From assembly GCA_959018155.1 (NCBI GenBank), contig CAUEKH010000007.1, positions 1 to 19,967 of the forward strand: a stretch of 19,967 nucleotides of DNA, read 5' to 3'. This DNA comes from an uncultured Hungatella sp. Its GTDB lineage: Bacteria > Bacillota > Clostridia > Lachnospirales > Lachnospiraceae. Shown piece by piece: positions 1 to 5,730 of the stretch (the stretch's first letter is position 1; each line of letters opens with the position of its first letter). Made by a program: the position numbers and the translations under genes. The notes below the pieces were generated by a model. It did no database searches and was not told the DNA's origin. It saw only the letters and a list, made by a program, of their open reading frames with translations.

Positions 1-463
1 GGTCGATGCACATCCCGGTGATAATAAGCTGATATCCCTTACTTTTTAAGTCCATCAGCGTCCCCTCGGCCTGATCCGGCGCGGTGATTGTGAAAATATC
101 CAGTCCCAGCTGAAGCATGTCATTCATACGCTGGAAAATGGATGTGATGGAGATGAAACCCACAACCGCAAAACGGGAATGGAAGGTTTGAGCAAATTTT
201 ACGGCGTGAAGGGCGTCGTACATGGAATACTGGATTTCAATGACAGGAAGACTCGAGGACTTCTTAAGCATGGCGGCAGTCTCGCCGCGGGAAAGAATCA
301 CGTCATATCCGTGATTCTCGTGGTTTTTCACGTATTCAACGGCAGGATATAGATTTCCCACCCAGGTGTCCATCACCAGGTTTTCTTTATGAGACGCAAT
401 CTCCTTCATGATGGATTCCATGGTTTCATTTGGAGCAATTGCCAGCATTTTAACAGGTTCCAT
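1..463 (-). CDS. PrpR_N-type sensory domain transcriptional regulator (3' truncated by window edge)
   Basis: The first 154 residues are visible and the gene runs off the left edge. The ATG at 463 is preceded by a strong AGGGAGGGAA ribosome site, which fixes the start. The translation has the layout of the propionate-catabolism-activator N-terminal domain (PrpR_N): an opening strand, then DVILSRGETA at residues 54-63, then VIEIQYSMYDALHA, which fit that fold's ligand-binding half. PrpR_N domains usually sit in front of a sigma-54 AAA+ domain plus HTH, or of a plain HTH; which output domain follows cannot be seen. The gene diverges from the hydroxyacid dehydrogenase at 660, so it may regulate it, sensing a small carboxylic acid or related metabolite. 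The family call is from recognised motifs and the regulatory target is inference. Confidence 0.72.
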   Translation of the reverse strand, partial: MEPVKMLAIAPNETMESIMKEIASHKENLVMDTWVGNLYPAVEYVKNHENHGYDVILSRGETAAMLKKSSSLPVIEIQYSMYDALHAVKFAQTFHSRFAVVGFISITSIFQRMNDMLQLGLDIFTITAPDQAEGTLMDLKSKGYQLIITGMCID

Positions 464-581
464 GTTCTCGTTCCCTCCCTCGGAATTCTTTGATGTTTAA
501 TTTATATACACGATATCATAAAATGAATTTAAATACAATACTATAGTTGCAAAAATAAACATAAGAATCGGTTCGCCGCAT

Positions 582-609
582 TTTATGTACGCAGACCATG
601 CTTTATAAT
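582..609 (+). promoter_or_regulatory. Candidate promoter of the hydroxyacid dehydrogenase
   Basis: A perfect TATAAT lies at 604-609. The upstream hexamer TTTATG at 582-587 (16-bp spacing) is a weak -35 match. The predicted leader is about 45 nt and contains the inverted repeat TTGTT-GG-AACAA at 627-638. The weak -35 would suit an activator-dependent promoter. No sigma-54 -24/-12 element was found in the divergent region. Confidence 0.35.
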
Positions 610-659
610 AAAAAAAGATACCCGTATTGTTGGAACAAGAATAAACGTAAAGGAGAAAG

Positions 660-1625
660 ATGAAAATGAAAATTGTAGTATTAGATGGTTATACGGAGAA
701 TCCCGGTGATTTAAGCTGGGAGGGATTAGAAGCGTTGGGAGAGCTGACTGTGTATGACAGGACGCCAAAGGAACTGGTAAAAGAGCGGATCGGCGATGCG
801 GATGCTATTTATGTCAATAAAGTGGTGATCAGCCGTGACATTTTAGACGCATGTCCCAATCTTCGTTTTATCGGTATGCTGGCAACCGGATATAATGTAG
901 TTGATGTGGAGGCGGCGAAAGAGAAAGGGATCGCTGTCTGCAATATTCCCAATTACGGAACCGACGCTGTCGGGCAGTTTGCGATCGCGCTGCTGTTAGA
1001 GATCTGCCATCACGTGCAGCACCACAGTGACGCCGTTCACGAGGGTCGCTGGGCGCAGAACGCAGACTGGTGTTTCTGGGATTATCCGCTCATTGAGCTG
1101 GCCGGGAAAACCATGGGCATTATTGGATTCGGAAGGATTGGCCAGTGTACCGCCAGGATTGCTCAGGCTCTTGGCATGAAGATTCTGGCATTTGACGCTT
1201 ATCAGAGGCCGGAACTGGTTTCCGATACGTGTAAATATACGGATTTAGATACGTTGCTGGAAAATTCCGATGTGATTTCCCTGCACTGTCCGCTGTTCCC
1301 GGAGACAGAAGGGATTATTAATAAAGAGACGATCAGCCGGATGAAAGACGGCGTCATCATTTTAAATAACTCCAGAGGCCCCCTCATTGTGGAAAACGAT
1401 CTGGCTGAAGCGCTTACCAGTGGAAAAGTCTACGCCGCCGGGCTGGATGTTGTGGAAGTGGAACCGATCCGGGACGACAATCCGCTGTTAAAAGCGCCCA
1501 ACTGTCTGATTACGCCTCATATTTCATGGGCTCCAAAGGAGAGCAGGCAGAGATTAATGGATATTGCGGTAAATAATTTGAAGCAGTTTATCGAGGGAAA
1601 TCCGGTAAATGTTGTAAATCCATAA
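660..1625 (+). CDS. D-2-hydroxyacid dehydrogenase (glycerate/hydroxypyruvate reductase type)
   Basis: An NAD(P)-dependent reductase that interconverts a 2-keto acid and a D-2-hydroxyacid, probably cytoplasmic. The 321-aa length is normal for the family. The Rossmann signature GFGRIG is at residues 156-161. The catalytic triad is complete: Arg239 in NNSRG, Glu268 in VEVEP, and His287 in TPHISWAPKE. The HISWA context resembles glycerate dehydrogenases (HprA) more than D-lactate dehydrogenases, but substrate cannot be fixed from sequence. AGGAG at 651-655 precedes two in-frame ATGs: 660 (4-nt spacing) and 666 (10-nt spacing), so the true start could be two codons later. The gene stands alone, diverges from the PrpR_N regulator, and ends at a strong terminator, so it is probably a monocistronic unit. 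Confidence 0.88.
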   Translation: MKMKIVVLDGYTENPGDLSWEGLEALGELTVYDRTPKELVKERIGDADAIYVNKVVISRDILDACPNLRFIGMLATGYNVVDVEAAKEKGIAVCNIPNYGTDAVGQFAIALLLEICHHVQHHSDAVHEGRWAQNADWCFWDYPLIELAGKTMGIIGFGRIGQCTARIAQALGMKILAFDAYQRPELVSDTCKYTDLDTLLENSDVISLHCPLFPETEGIINKETISRMKDGVIILNNSRGPLIVENDLAEALTSGKVYAAGLDVVEVEPIRDDNPLLKAPNCLITPHISWAPKESRQRLMDIAVNNLKQFIEGNPVNVVNP

Positions 1626-1670
1626 AATTTTGGTGCCCTGTTTCTGAGTTATACAGGCTGTCTCCTTCCT

Positions 1671-1729
1671 GAGGCCCATTTCTTCCCGAAGTCCATTTCT
1701 ACGCCTGGGAAGAAATGGGCTTCTTTTTT
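1671..1729 (+). terminator. Strong rho-independent terminator after the dehydrogenase
   Basis: A perfect 14-bp stem pairs 1674-1687 (GCCCATTTCTTCCC) with 1707-1720 across a 19-nt loop. Three outer pairs, including one G-T, extend it to 17. The run TTCTTTTTTC follows immediately. It lies 50 nt past the dehydrogenase stop codon. Confidence 0.9.
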
Positions 1730-1743
1730 CACAGTTTTTCGCA

Positions 1744-1791
1744 ATGACGGCTTCCCGGATCCTGACTATAATAAGAACTATAAAGGTTCTT
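1744..1791 (+). promoter_or_regulatory. Promoter with start-site inverted repeat, upstream of the DIP1984-like gene
   Basis: ATGACG at 1744-1749 and a perfect TATAAT at 1767-1772 are spaced by 17 bp. Just downstream, where transcription should start, the inverted repeat AAGAAC-N7-GTTCTT spans 1773-1791. It could be a repressor operator or a 5' hairpin in the mRNA; the sequence does not decide between them. Confidence 0.55.
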
Positions 1792-1820
1792 TAAAAATGT
1801 TATGAGTCAGGAGGTATAAA

Positions 1821-2528
1821 ATGGGAGAGCAGATGTTGGTTACACAGGCGCTGGACGAGAGGGATCTTGTCTGCAAGAAAATTTATCAGAAGATAACGAG
1901 TACCGCCTGGGCAGACTGGAGAAAAGAAAATGAGGAGAATACCGCCACAGAAAGAGTAAGCCGGGAGGTATTCAAAGCATCCGTGGAAAGTGCGTATCAG
2001 CAGATATCAGATTTAATCAGCCGGTATCAGAAAATTGATGCGGCAATTATCCTTTCAAATTCACAGACGGAGATTACCACGTCCTTTGGCAAAATGACAG
2101 TGGCTTCTGCACTGGCCCTGCGGAGAAGGATTCATAAGAAAACGGCGGCAGGCGGCAGGCTTACGTTCGGGGAAGGTTTTGAATCCATCCCGGCAGAAGA
2201 TAATGACTTCGAATCCATGCTGGCAAAGGCGATGGAGAACAAGCTGGAGTCCGTAATTCGCATTGTGGAGGGGAATAATCAGAAGCTGGCGGCAACTGCT
2301 GATTCCATGCGGCTCAGCGTCCTTGGAAATGAAAGCAGGACAAAAGAGAATGCGGAGGCGATGGAGGTAATTAAGACCTACATGAAGCAGAATACGGCAC
2401 AGGTGGAAGATCCCATTAATATCAGGAAGAAAGTAGAGATGCTGAGAGAAAAGCACGAAGTACTTTTGAGTGAGATAGAGACTCAGCTTAAAATTTCCAA
2501 TGCCATTACAATGATTACGATTGAATAA
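1821..2528 (+). CDS. DIP1984/septicolysin-like helical protein
   Basis: A 235-aa helical, soluble protein with no signal peptide. It follows the layout I associate with the DIP1984 (septicolysin) family: an opening like LVTQALDERDLVCKKI (residues 6-21), a central SN...T...FGKMTVASALALRRRI stretch (79-103), and a closing helix (197-235) with DPINIRKKVEMLREK then SNAITMITIE. It is longer than typical members because of a helical insertion at about 105-195. AGGAGGT at 1809-1815 sits 6 nt from the ATG. The function of the family is not established. As I recall, members occur beside SPFH/band-7 proteins and a tRNA-like RNA in RNA-repair neighbourhoods, and here an odd tRNA-like gene begins 105 nt downstream on the same strand. 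The family match is by eye only, and the repair role is inference. Confidence 0.6.
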   Translation: MGEQMLVTQALDERDLVCKKIYQKITSTAWADWRKENEENTATERVSREVFKASVESAYQQISDLISRYQKIDAAIILSNSQTEITTSFGKMTVASALALRRRIHKKTAAGGRLTFGEGFESIPAEDNDFESMLAKAMENKLESVIRIVEGNNQKLAATADSMRLSVLGNESRTKENAEAMEVIKTYMKQNTAQVEDPINIRKKVEMLREKHEVLLSEIETQLKISNAITMITIE

Positions 2529-2584
2529 ATCACAACAGCAGTTAATTTTTGCCTGCAATACGAAAACTGAAACTCAGCCCCCCT

Positions 2585-2605
2585 GCGGTAAGGGGATATT
2601 ACCGC
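2585..2605 (+). other. Hairpin in the leader between the DIP1984-like gene and the tRNA-like RNA
   Basis: GCGGTAA at 2585-2591 pairs perfectly with TTACCGC at 2599-2605 around a 7-nt loop. No T-run follows, so it is not a standard terminator. It is followed by the palindromic GCAC-AGACA-GTGC at 2615-2627 and then by the tRNA-like fold at 2634. A processed leader or a structured part of the same RNA are both possible. Confidence 0.45.
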
Positions 2606-2633
2606 TTAAGAAGAGCACAGACAGTGCTTAAAA

Positions 2634-2708
2634 TTCAGGATTAGCTCAACTGGGAAGAGCAATTGACCTATAATCAATGGGTTGGTGGTTCGAATCCACT
2701 GTCCGAAT
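2634..2708 (+). ncRNA. Aberrant tRNA-like RNA, nominal anticodon UAU
   Basis: The cloverleaf folds by eye. The D arm is GCTC/GAGC (2644-2647 with 2657-2660). The anticodon stem ATTGA/TCAAT (2662-2666 with 2674-2678) encloses the loop CCTATAA. The variable region is GGGTT, and the T arm GGTGG-TTCGAAT-CCACT covers 2684-2700. The acceptor pairs TTC+GGAT with GTCCGAA (2701-2707) only if A2637 is bulged. Three features argue against an ordinary tRNA: the acceptor bulge, C instead of the near-universal U33 before the nominal UAU anticodon, and no encoded CCA (AAAA follows T2708). The intact D and T arms argue against simple decay. A tRNA mimic associated with the DIP1984-like gene is my preferred reading; a pseudogene or a rare tRNA-Ile(UAU) are the alternatives. 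Confidence 0.72.
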
Positions 2709-2971
2709 AAAAACATGCCCTGAACAGATAATCGTAAATGATCATCGGTAAAAGGTCAACGAGAACTGGTCAAGAATGAAACGGATATCTTTCAACTATG
2801 AATGAATACGCAGGCATTGACATAATGCCGAAATCCACAGGAAAAGGGTTAGAAGTGCCGGCTGATTGACTTAAGTTTTGTCTGCCCTGCGCAGACAGTG
2901 CCATGTGGCTGTATTGCAGGCAAAAGATTTTATTTCCGGAGCTGCCGGGGGAATGAGACTCAGGAGCCCCC

Positions 2972-3826
2972 TCAGTAACCAATGTATTCAATATCATACA
3001 CCCCGGTATCACCTTTTCCCTTTATTAAATACCACGGACTTCCCATCAGCCTTTTTAGAAGTTCCACTCCGCCGTCCCGTCTGACTGCCCGGCATTCCAG
3101 AGATAGAAAATTCAACAGAACATCACGGATTTCCTTTTCAAATCCCTCTTCCCCAGGCACTTTCTTCACAGGATAAGAGTATAAGTAATACGATGGCAGG
3201 AGCTGGGATTTTGCCCAGTCCGGCAGGCGCAGGGTAAATTGAATCTGATGCAGGGTTGGAGCTTGGCAGAGAAAGTATTGCGCCGGTTCGGCGGTGATTA
3301 AGAGCGGATTACAGTCTGCCAATTGTTCCTTCCTTATATGATCCAGCATCAATTTTGATTCCACCCTCAATTCTGACCAGTCTAAACAGAACTTGTCATC
3401 CAGCCAGCCATCGGAAGTTCTGCACTGAGGCGGATAATGAAACAGACTTGCCTTTTCAGAATAGTATCCATTTGAAGTTCCGCACCAGCGAAGTGTCACA
3501 TAGCCCTTTCTGGTTGCCAGTTTGTAGAATGTGTAGGTAAAATGGTCCCCGTCTTCATTTTTCCCACATTCTCCTTCAACCTCCTCTGCCATTACGATGG
3601 GACTGTTTAAAAGAGTGTTCAGTTCTCCGCAAATATCCTCCAGACGCACATCCTCACAGCACTCGGTTTCATGGAGAAGCATAAAAACGGATCCATCTTT
3701 ACAATAAAAACGCAGTTCCTTATCAAAATCGATCAGTTCCAGTTTCGTAACGGTCTGTCCGAGAAGTTCATGAAAAGGCACCCTGCTCTCATTTTTGTGA
3801 TGACTGTAGAATGAATGGCTTACCAT
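2972..3826 (-). CDS. DUF7448-like domain protein with an unknown C-terminal region
   Basis: A 284-aa soluble protein. Residues 20-130 match what I recognise as the DUF7448 pattern: HETECCEDVRLEDICGEL (52-69), SPIVMAEEV (75-83), TFYKLATRKGYVTLRW (99-114) and NGYYSE (119-124). That domain is known from phage and bacterial hypothetical proteins with no established function. The C-terminal 150 residues are not recognised. The ATG at 3826 has AAGGAGG 6 nt upstream and overlaps the stop of the upstream gene in the 7-nt string ATGGTAA, so the two are translationally coupled and probably work together. A GC-rich imperfect hairpin (GGGGG/CCCCC, 2951-2971) follows the stop codon but lacks a U-tract on this strand. 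Confidence 0.6.
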   Translation of the reverse strand: MVSHSFYSHHKNESRVPFHELLGQTVTKLELIDFDKELRFYCKDGSVFMLLHETECCEDVRLEDICGELNTLLNSPIVMAEEVEGECGKNEDGDHFTYTFYKLATRKGYVTLRWCGTSNGYYSEKASLFHYPPQCRTSDGWLDDKFCLDWSELRVESKLMLDHIRKEQLADCNPLLITAEPAQYFLCQAPTLHQIQFTLRLPDWAKSQLLPSYYLYSYPVKKVPGEEGFEKEIRDVLLNFLSLECRAVRRDGGVELLKRLMGSPWYLIKGKGDTGVYDIEYIGY

Positions 3827-4872
3827 AGAAAGCCTCCTTGAAGTGTATTTTGTGTAATTGCTACTTTATCAGTACCACCGGCAGCCAGGGTCAGCTTCCC
3901 AAAGTCCCCATTTAAGGTAATTGGTCTTCTCCCCAGATTTTTGACCGTCAGATAATCGGAAAAGAACCAGCCAGGTGTGGCCCGTCGGTATTCCGGATCA
4001 TTGATGTCGTCGTCTTCGATGCAGATAACATCAGATTCTACAGCCCGGATTTGTTTTTCAATTTTAAAAATATTGAATTCTCCAGGCAGCTTAAATTCAT
4101 AGACGATTACTAATTCCATTTCCAATGGCGAATCAGGGGAGGCATTGTGAAATTTCAGTACGAAAGAGGGGGATTTTCCCTCTTCCAGGCGGACGGAAGA
4201 ATAGTTCCAGCCATCGTAATAACATCTGTCAGGGATAGCCGGAAGGCCATAAAAAGTGCAAATTCCATGTTCGCTGTCACTGTCGAAGCACAATACCATC
4301 TCCGGTTCTGGTTTACAGATCCGCACCAGTCTTTGGTTCCATTGAGAATTTTCCCAGATAGACGCCCATAATAAGTAAAGATAAGATGGAGAAAATGAAG
4401 TTAAATGGTTCGTTCTGCGCCATTTTTTCAGTATATCCATGGATTCTTCCATTGAATCGCATGGCCACATCCAGTACATCAGGGGATTGATCCATATGGC
4501 CACAGCCAGCCGGAAGGAATCGGAACGGAGCCGGGAGGCCTGGTTTAAAAATTCCGCTTTTCTTTTATCATCCGGAATTGCCGGGGACGCGTCTTTCCAG
4601 GGCAGCAGATAGACAGCCTCTGTATCATCAGGCAGAGGACAGAACTTATCTGCTTTTTCTTCCGGCGGCTGGGGCGTCTCCGCGCTTCCGATCAGCAGAA
4701 CCATTCCGCGGGGTTCAAAACAGATGCCACTTAGAGGTGGCGTATCGATCCAGAGCCCATTTTGCGATCCGCTGACAGATAAAGAAGGGGAATCGAAGTC
4801 AGGCGTTTCGGTAAGATGCAGCTTCCAGTGAAAGAGTGGCTGTAATGTGGGAGCACCATAGTAGATGAACAT
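3820..4872 (-). CDS. Unrecognised 350-aa protein, first gene of a two-gene operon
   Basis: I do not recognise this protein. It is soluble with no signal peptide or clear membrane segment. It is rich in Trp and Pro, has a Trp-rich helical middle (WINPLMYWMWP at about 126-136, WRRTNHL, WASIWENSQW) and a beta-rich C-terminal half (about 230-345) with alternating hydrophobic strands ending LTLAAGGTDKVAITQ. AGGAGGAGG lies 7 nt upstream of the ATG at 4872. Its stop overlaps the start of the DUF7448-like gene by 7 nt. A promoter at 4918-4945 drives it away from the metallophosphoesterase operon. Partnership with the downstream protein is inferred from the coupling. Confidence 0.7.
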   Translation of the reverse strand: MFIYYGAPTLQPLFHWKLHLTETPDFDSPSLSVSGSQNGLWIDTPPLSGICFEPRGMVLLIGSAETPQPPEEKADKFCPLPDDTEAVYLLPWKDASPAIPDDKRKAEFLNQASRLRSDSFRLAVAIWINPLMYWMWPCDSMEESMDILKKWRRTNHLTSFSPSYLYLLWASIWENSQWNQRLVRICKPEPEMVLCFDSDSEHGICTFYGLPAIPDRCYYDGWNYSSVRLEEGKSPSFVLKFHNASPDSPLEMELVIVYEFKLPGEFNIFKIEKQIRAVESDVICIEDDDINDPEYRRATPGWFFSDYLTVKNLGRRPITLNGDFGKLTLAAGGTDKVAITQNTLQGGFLW

Positions 4873-4915
4873 AGCAGAACCTCCTCCTGATTTTCTGATT
4901 GCCGTTTGTTATGAT

Positions 4916-4948
4916 CCATTGTACTAAAATGCGGAAAAAGAACAATGG
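4916..4948 (-). promoter_or_regulatory. Minus-strand promoter overlaid by an inverted repeat
   Basis: On the minus strand, TTGTTC (4945-4940) and TACAAT (4923-4918) are separated by 16 bp. The inverted repeat CCATTGT-N19-ACAATGG (4916-4922 and 4942-4948) places one arm over each hexamer, which looks like an operator. It would drive the two-gene operon starting at 4872. Confidence 0.5.
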
Positions 4949-5040
4949 AGGAAATGTATTTGTTTTACCGCTCATTTCTTCCTGGATTGGAAAAACAGGG
5001 ACCGGAAGAAAATACAGCGGGTGGAGAAATCTGTTTTGTA

Positions 5041-5069
5041 TTGCGGCACGTTGGTAAACTCGATATAAT
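5041..5069 (+). promoter_or_regulatory. Promoter of the metallophosphoesterase operon
   Basis: TTGCGG at 5041-5046 and a perfect TATAAT at 5064-5069 are spaced by 17 bp, about 28 nt before the first ATG. It diverges from the promoter at 4918-4945. Confidence 0.55.
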
Positions 5070-5096
5070 GAAAAAAAGAGCGGGAGGAAAAGAACT

Positions 5097-5726
5097 ATGA
5101 TATGGCTGACCAGCGATTTACATTTGGGCCATGAGGCGGCTATCAGACTGAGCGGCCGCCCATTTTCCAGTGTGGAGGAAATGAACCGCTGTCTGGTGGA
5201 AAATTATAATCAGTTGGTGACAGGCAGGGATACGGTCTATATTCTGGGAGATCTGACTTACCGGATTAAAGAGGAAGAAGCGAATGAACTCGTTTCAAGG
5301 CTTAATGGGAAGAAAATTCTGATAAGAGGAAATCATGACAGAGTCAACTACGACGCCTCCCTTTTTACAGAAATCTGTGATTTGAAAAAGCTGCGATATC
5401 AGCACTGCAAATTTATTCTGATGCACTATCTGCTGGCTGAGTGGGAAGGAAAAGAGCATTATTCCATTCATCTGCATGGCCATATCCATTCAAAAGGCCG
5501 CTACAATCAGGAAAATATCCGCCGCGGGATAAGGCAGTATGATGTGGGGGTAGACGCCAACCATTTTGAGCCGGTAAGCCTCGATGAGCTGGTCCGCCTG
5601 TTTGCCGGCGCGCCTCTTATCTCGCCGGTGGATCGCCACAATTACGATGAGACAGCCGGGGAAACGGTTGAGGTTCGGAATCATCTGTCAGGAACTAGCC
5701 AGACCGCAGAAAAGTGGAGGGAGTAA
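5097..5726 (+). CDS. Calcineurin-like metallophosphoesterase 1
   Basis: A 209-aa cytoplasmic metal-dependent phosphoesterase. The full set of metal-ligand motifs is visible: D7-x-H9 with GHE, GD at 51-52, GNHD at 78-81, His110 in LMHYLL, and HLHGHIH at 125-131. The layout fits the small stand-alone COG4186-type phosphohydrolases. The substrate cannot be read from sequence; phosphomonoesters, cyclic phosphodiesters and RNA ends are all possible for this superfamily. About 40 C-terminal residues (170-209) extend beyond the core and are polar. GGGAGG precedes the ATG. It is the first gene of a run continuing to 9292; the next gene begins 4 nt after its stop. Confidence 0.88.
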   Translation: MIWLTSDLHLGHEAAIRLSGRPFSSVEEMNRCLVENYNQLVTGRDTVYILGDLTYRIKEEEANELVSRLNGKKILIRGNHDRVNYDASLFTEICDLKKLRYQHCKFILMHYLLAEWEGKEHYSIHLHGHIHSKGRYNQENIRRGIRQYDVGVDANHFEPVSLDELVRLFAGAPLISPVDRHNYDETAGETVEVRNHLSGTSQTAEKWRE

Positions 5727-5730
5727 AAAG

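Larger units (their letters stand above)
2547..2925. repeat. Short repeats bracketing the tRNA-like gene
   Basis: TTTTGCCTGCAATAC at 2547-2561 recurs as its exact reverse complement at 2911-2925. GCACAGACAGTGC at 2615-2627 recurs in direct orientation, with one mismatch, at 2889-2901. The tRNA-like gene lies between the copies. The stretch 2709-2971 holds no gene that I can support, only these repeats and the hairpin GTCTGC/GCAGAC at 2880-2896. Confidence 0.6.

Noticed and set aside
2061..2558. 165-aa antisense reading frame over the DIP1984-like gene
   Set aside because: Composition is not protein-like (many Cys/His/Arg in low-order strings), there is no ribosome site, and it mirrors a gene with a good start and promoter.
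2634..2708. A normal tRNA-Ile(UAU) gene
   Set aside because: The acceptor stem pairs only with a bulged base, position 33 is C instead of U, and CCA is not encoded. It may still be called a tRNA by automated tools.
2940..2971. Terminator for the minus-strand DUF7448-like gene
   Set aside because: The GGGGG/CCCCC pairing is imperfect and no T-run follows on the minus strand.
5584..5730. N-terminal extension of the coiled-coil protein into the upstream phosphoesterase
   Set aside because: It would overlap the conserved upstream gene by about 140 nt, and a strong ribosome site lies at 5716-5723 in front of TTG 5731.
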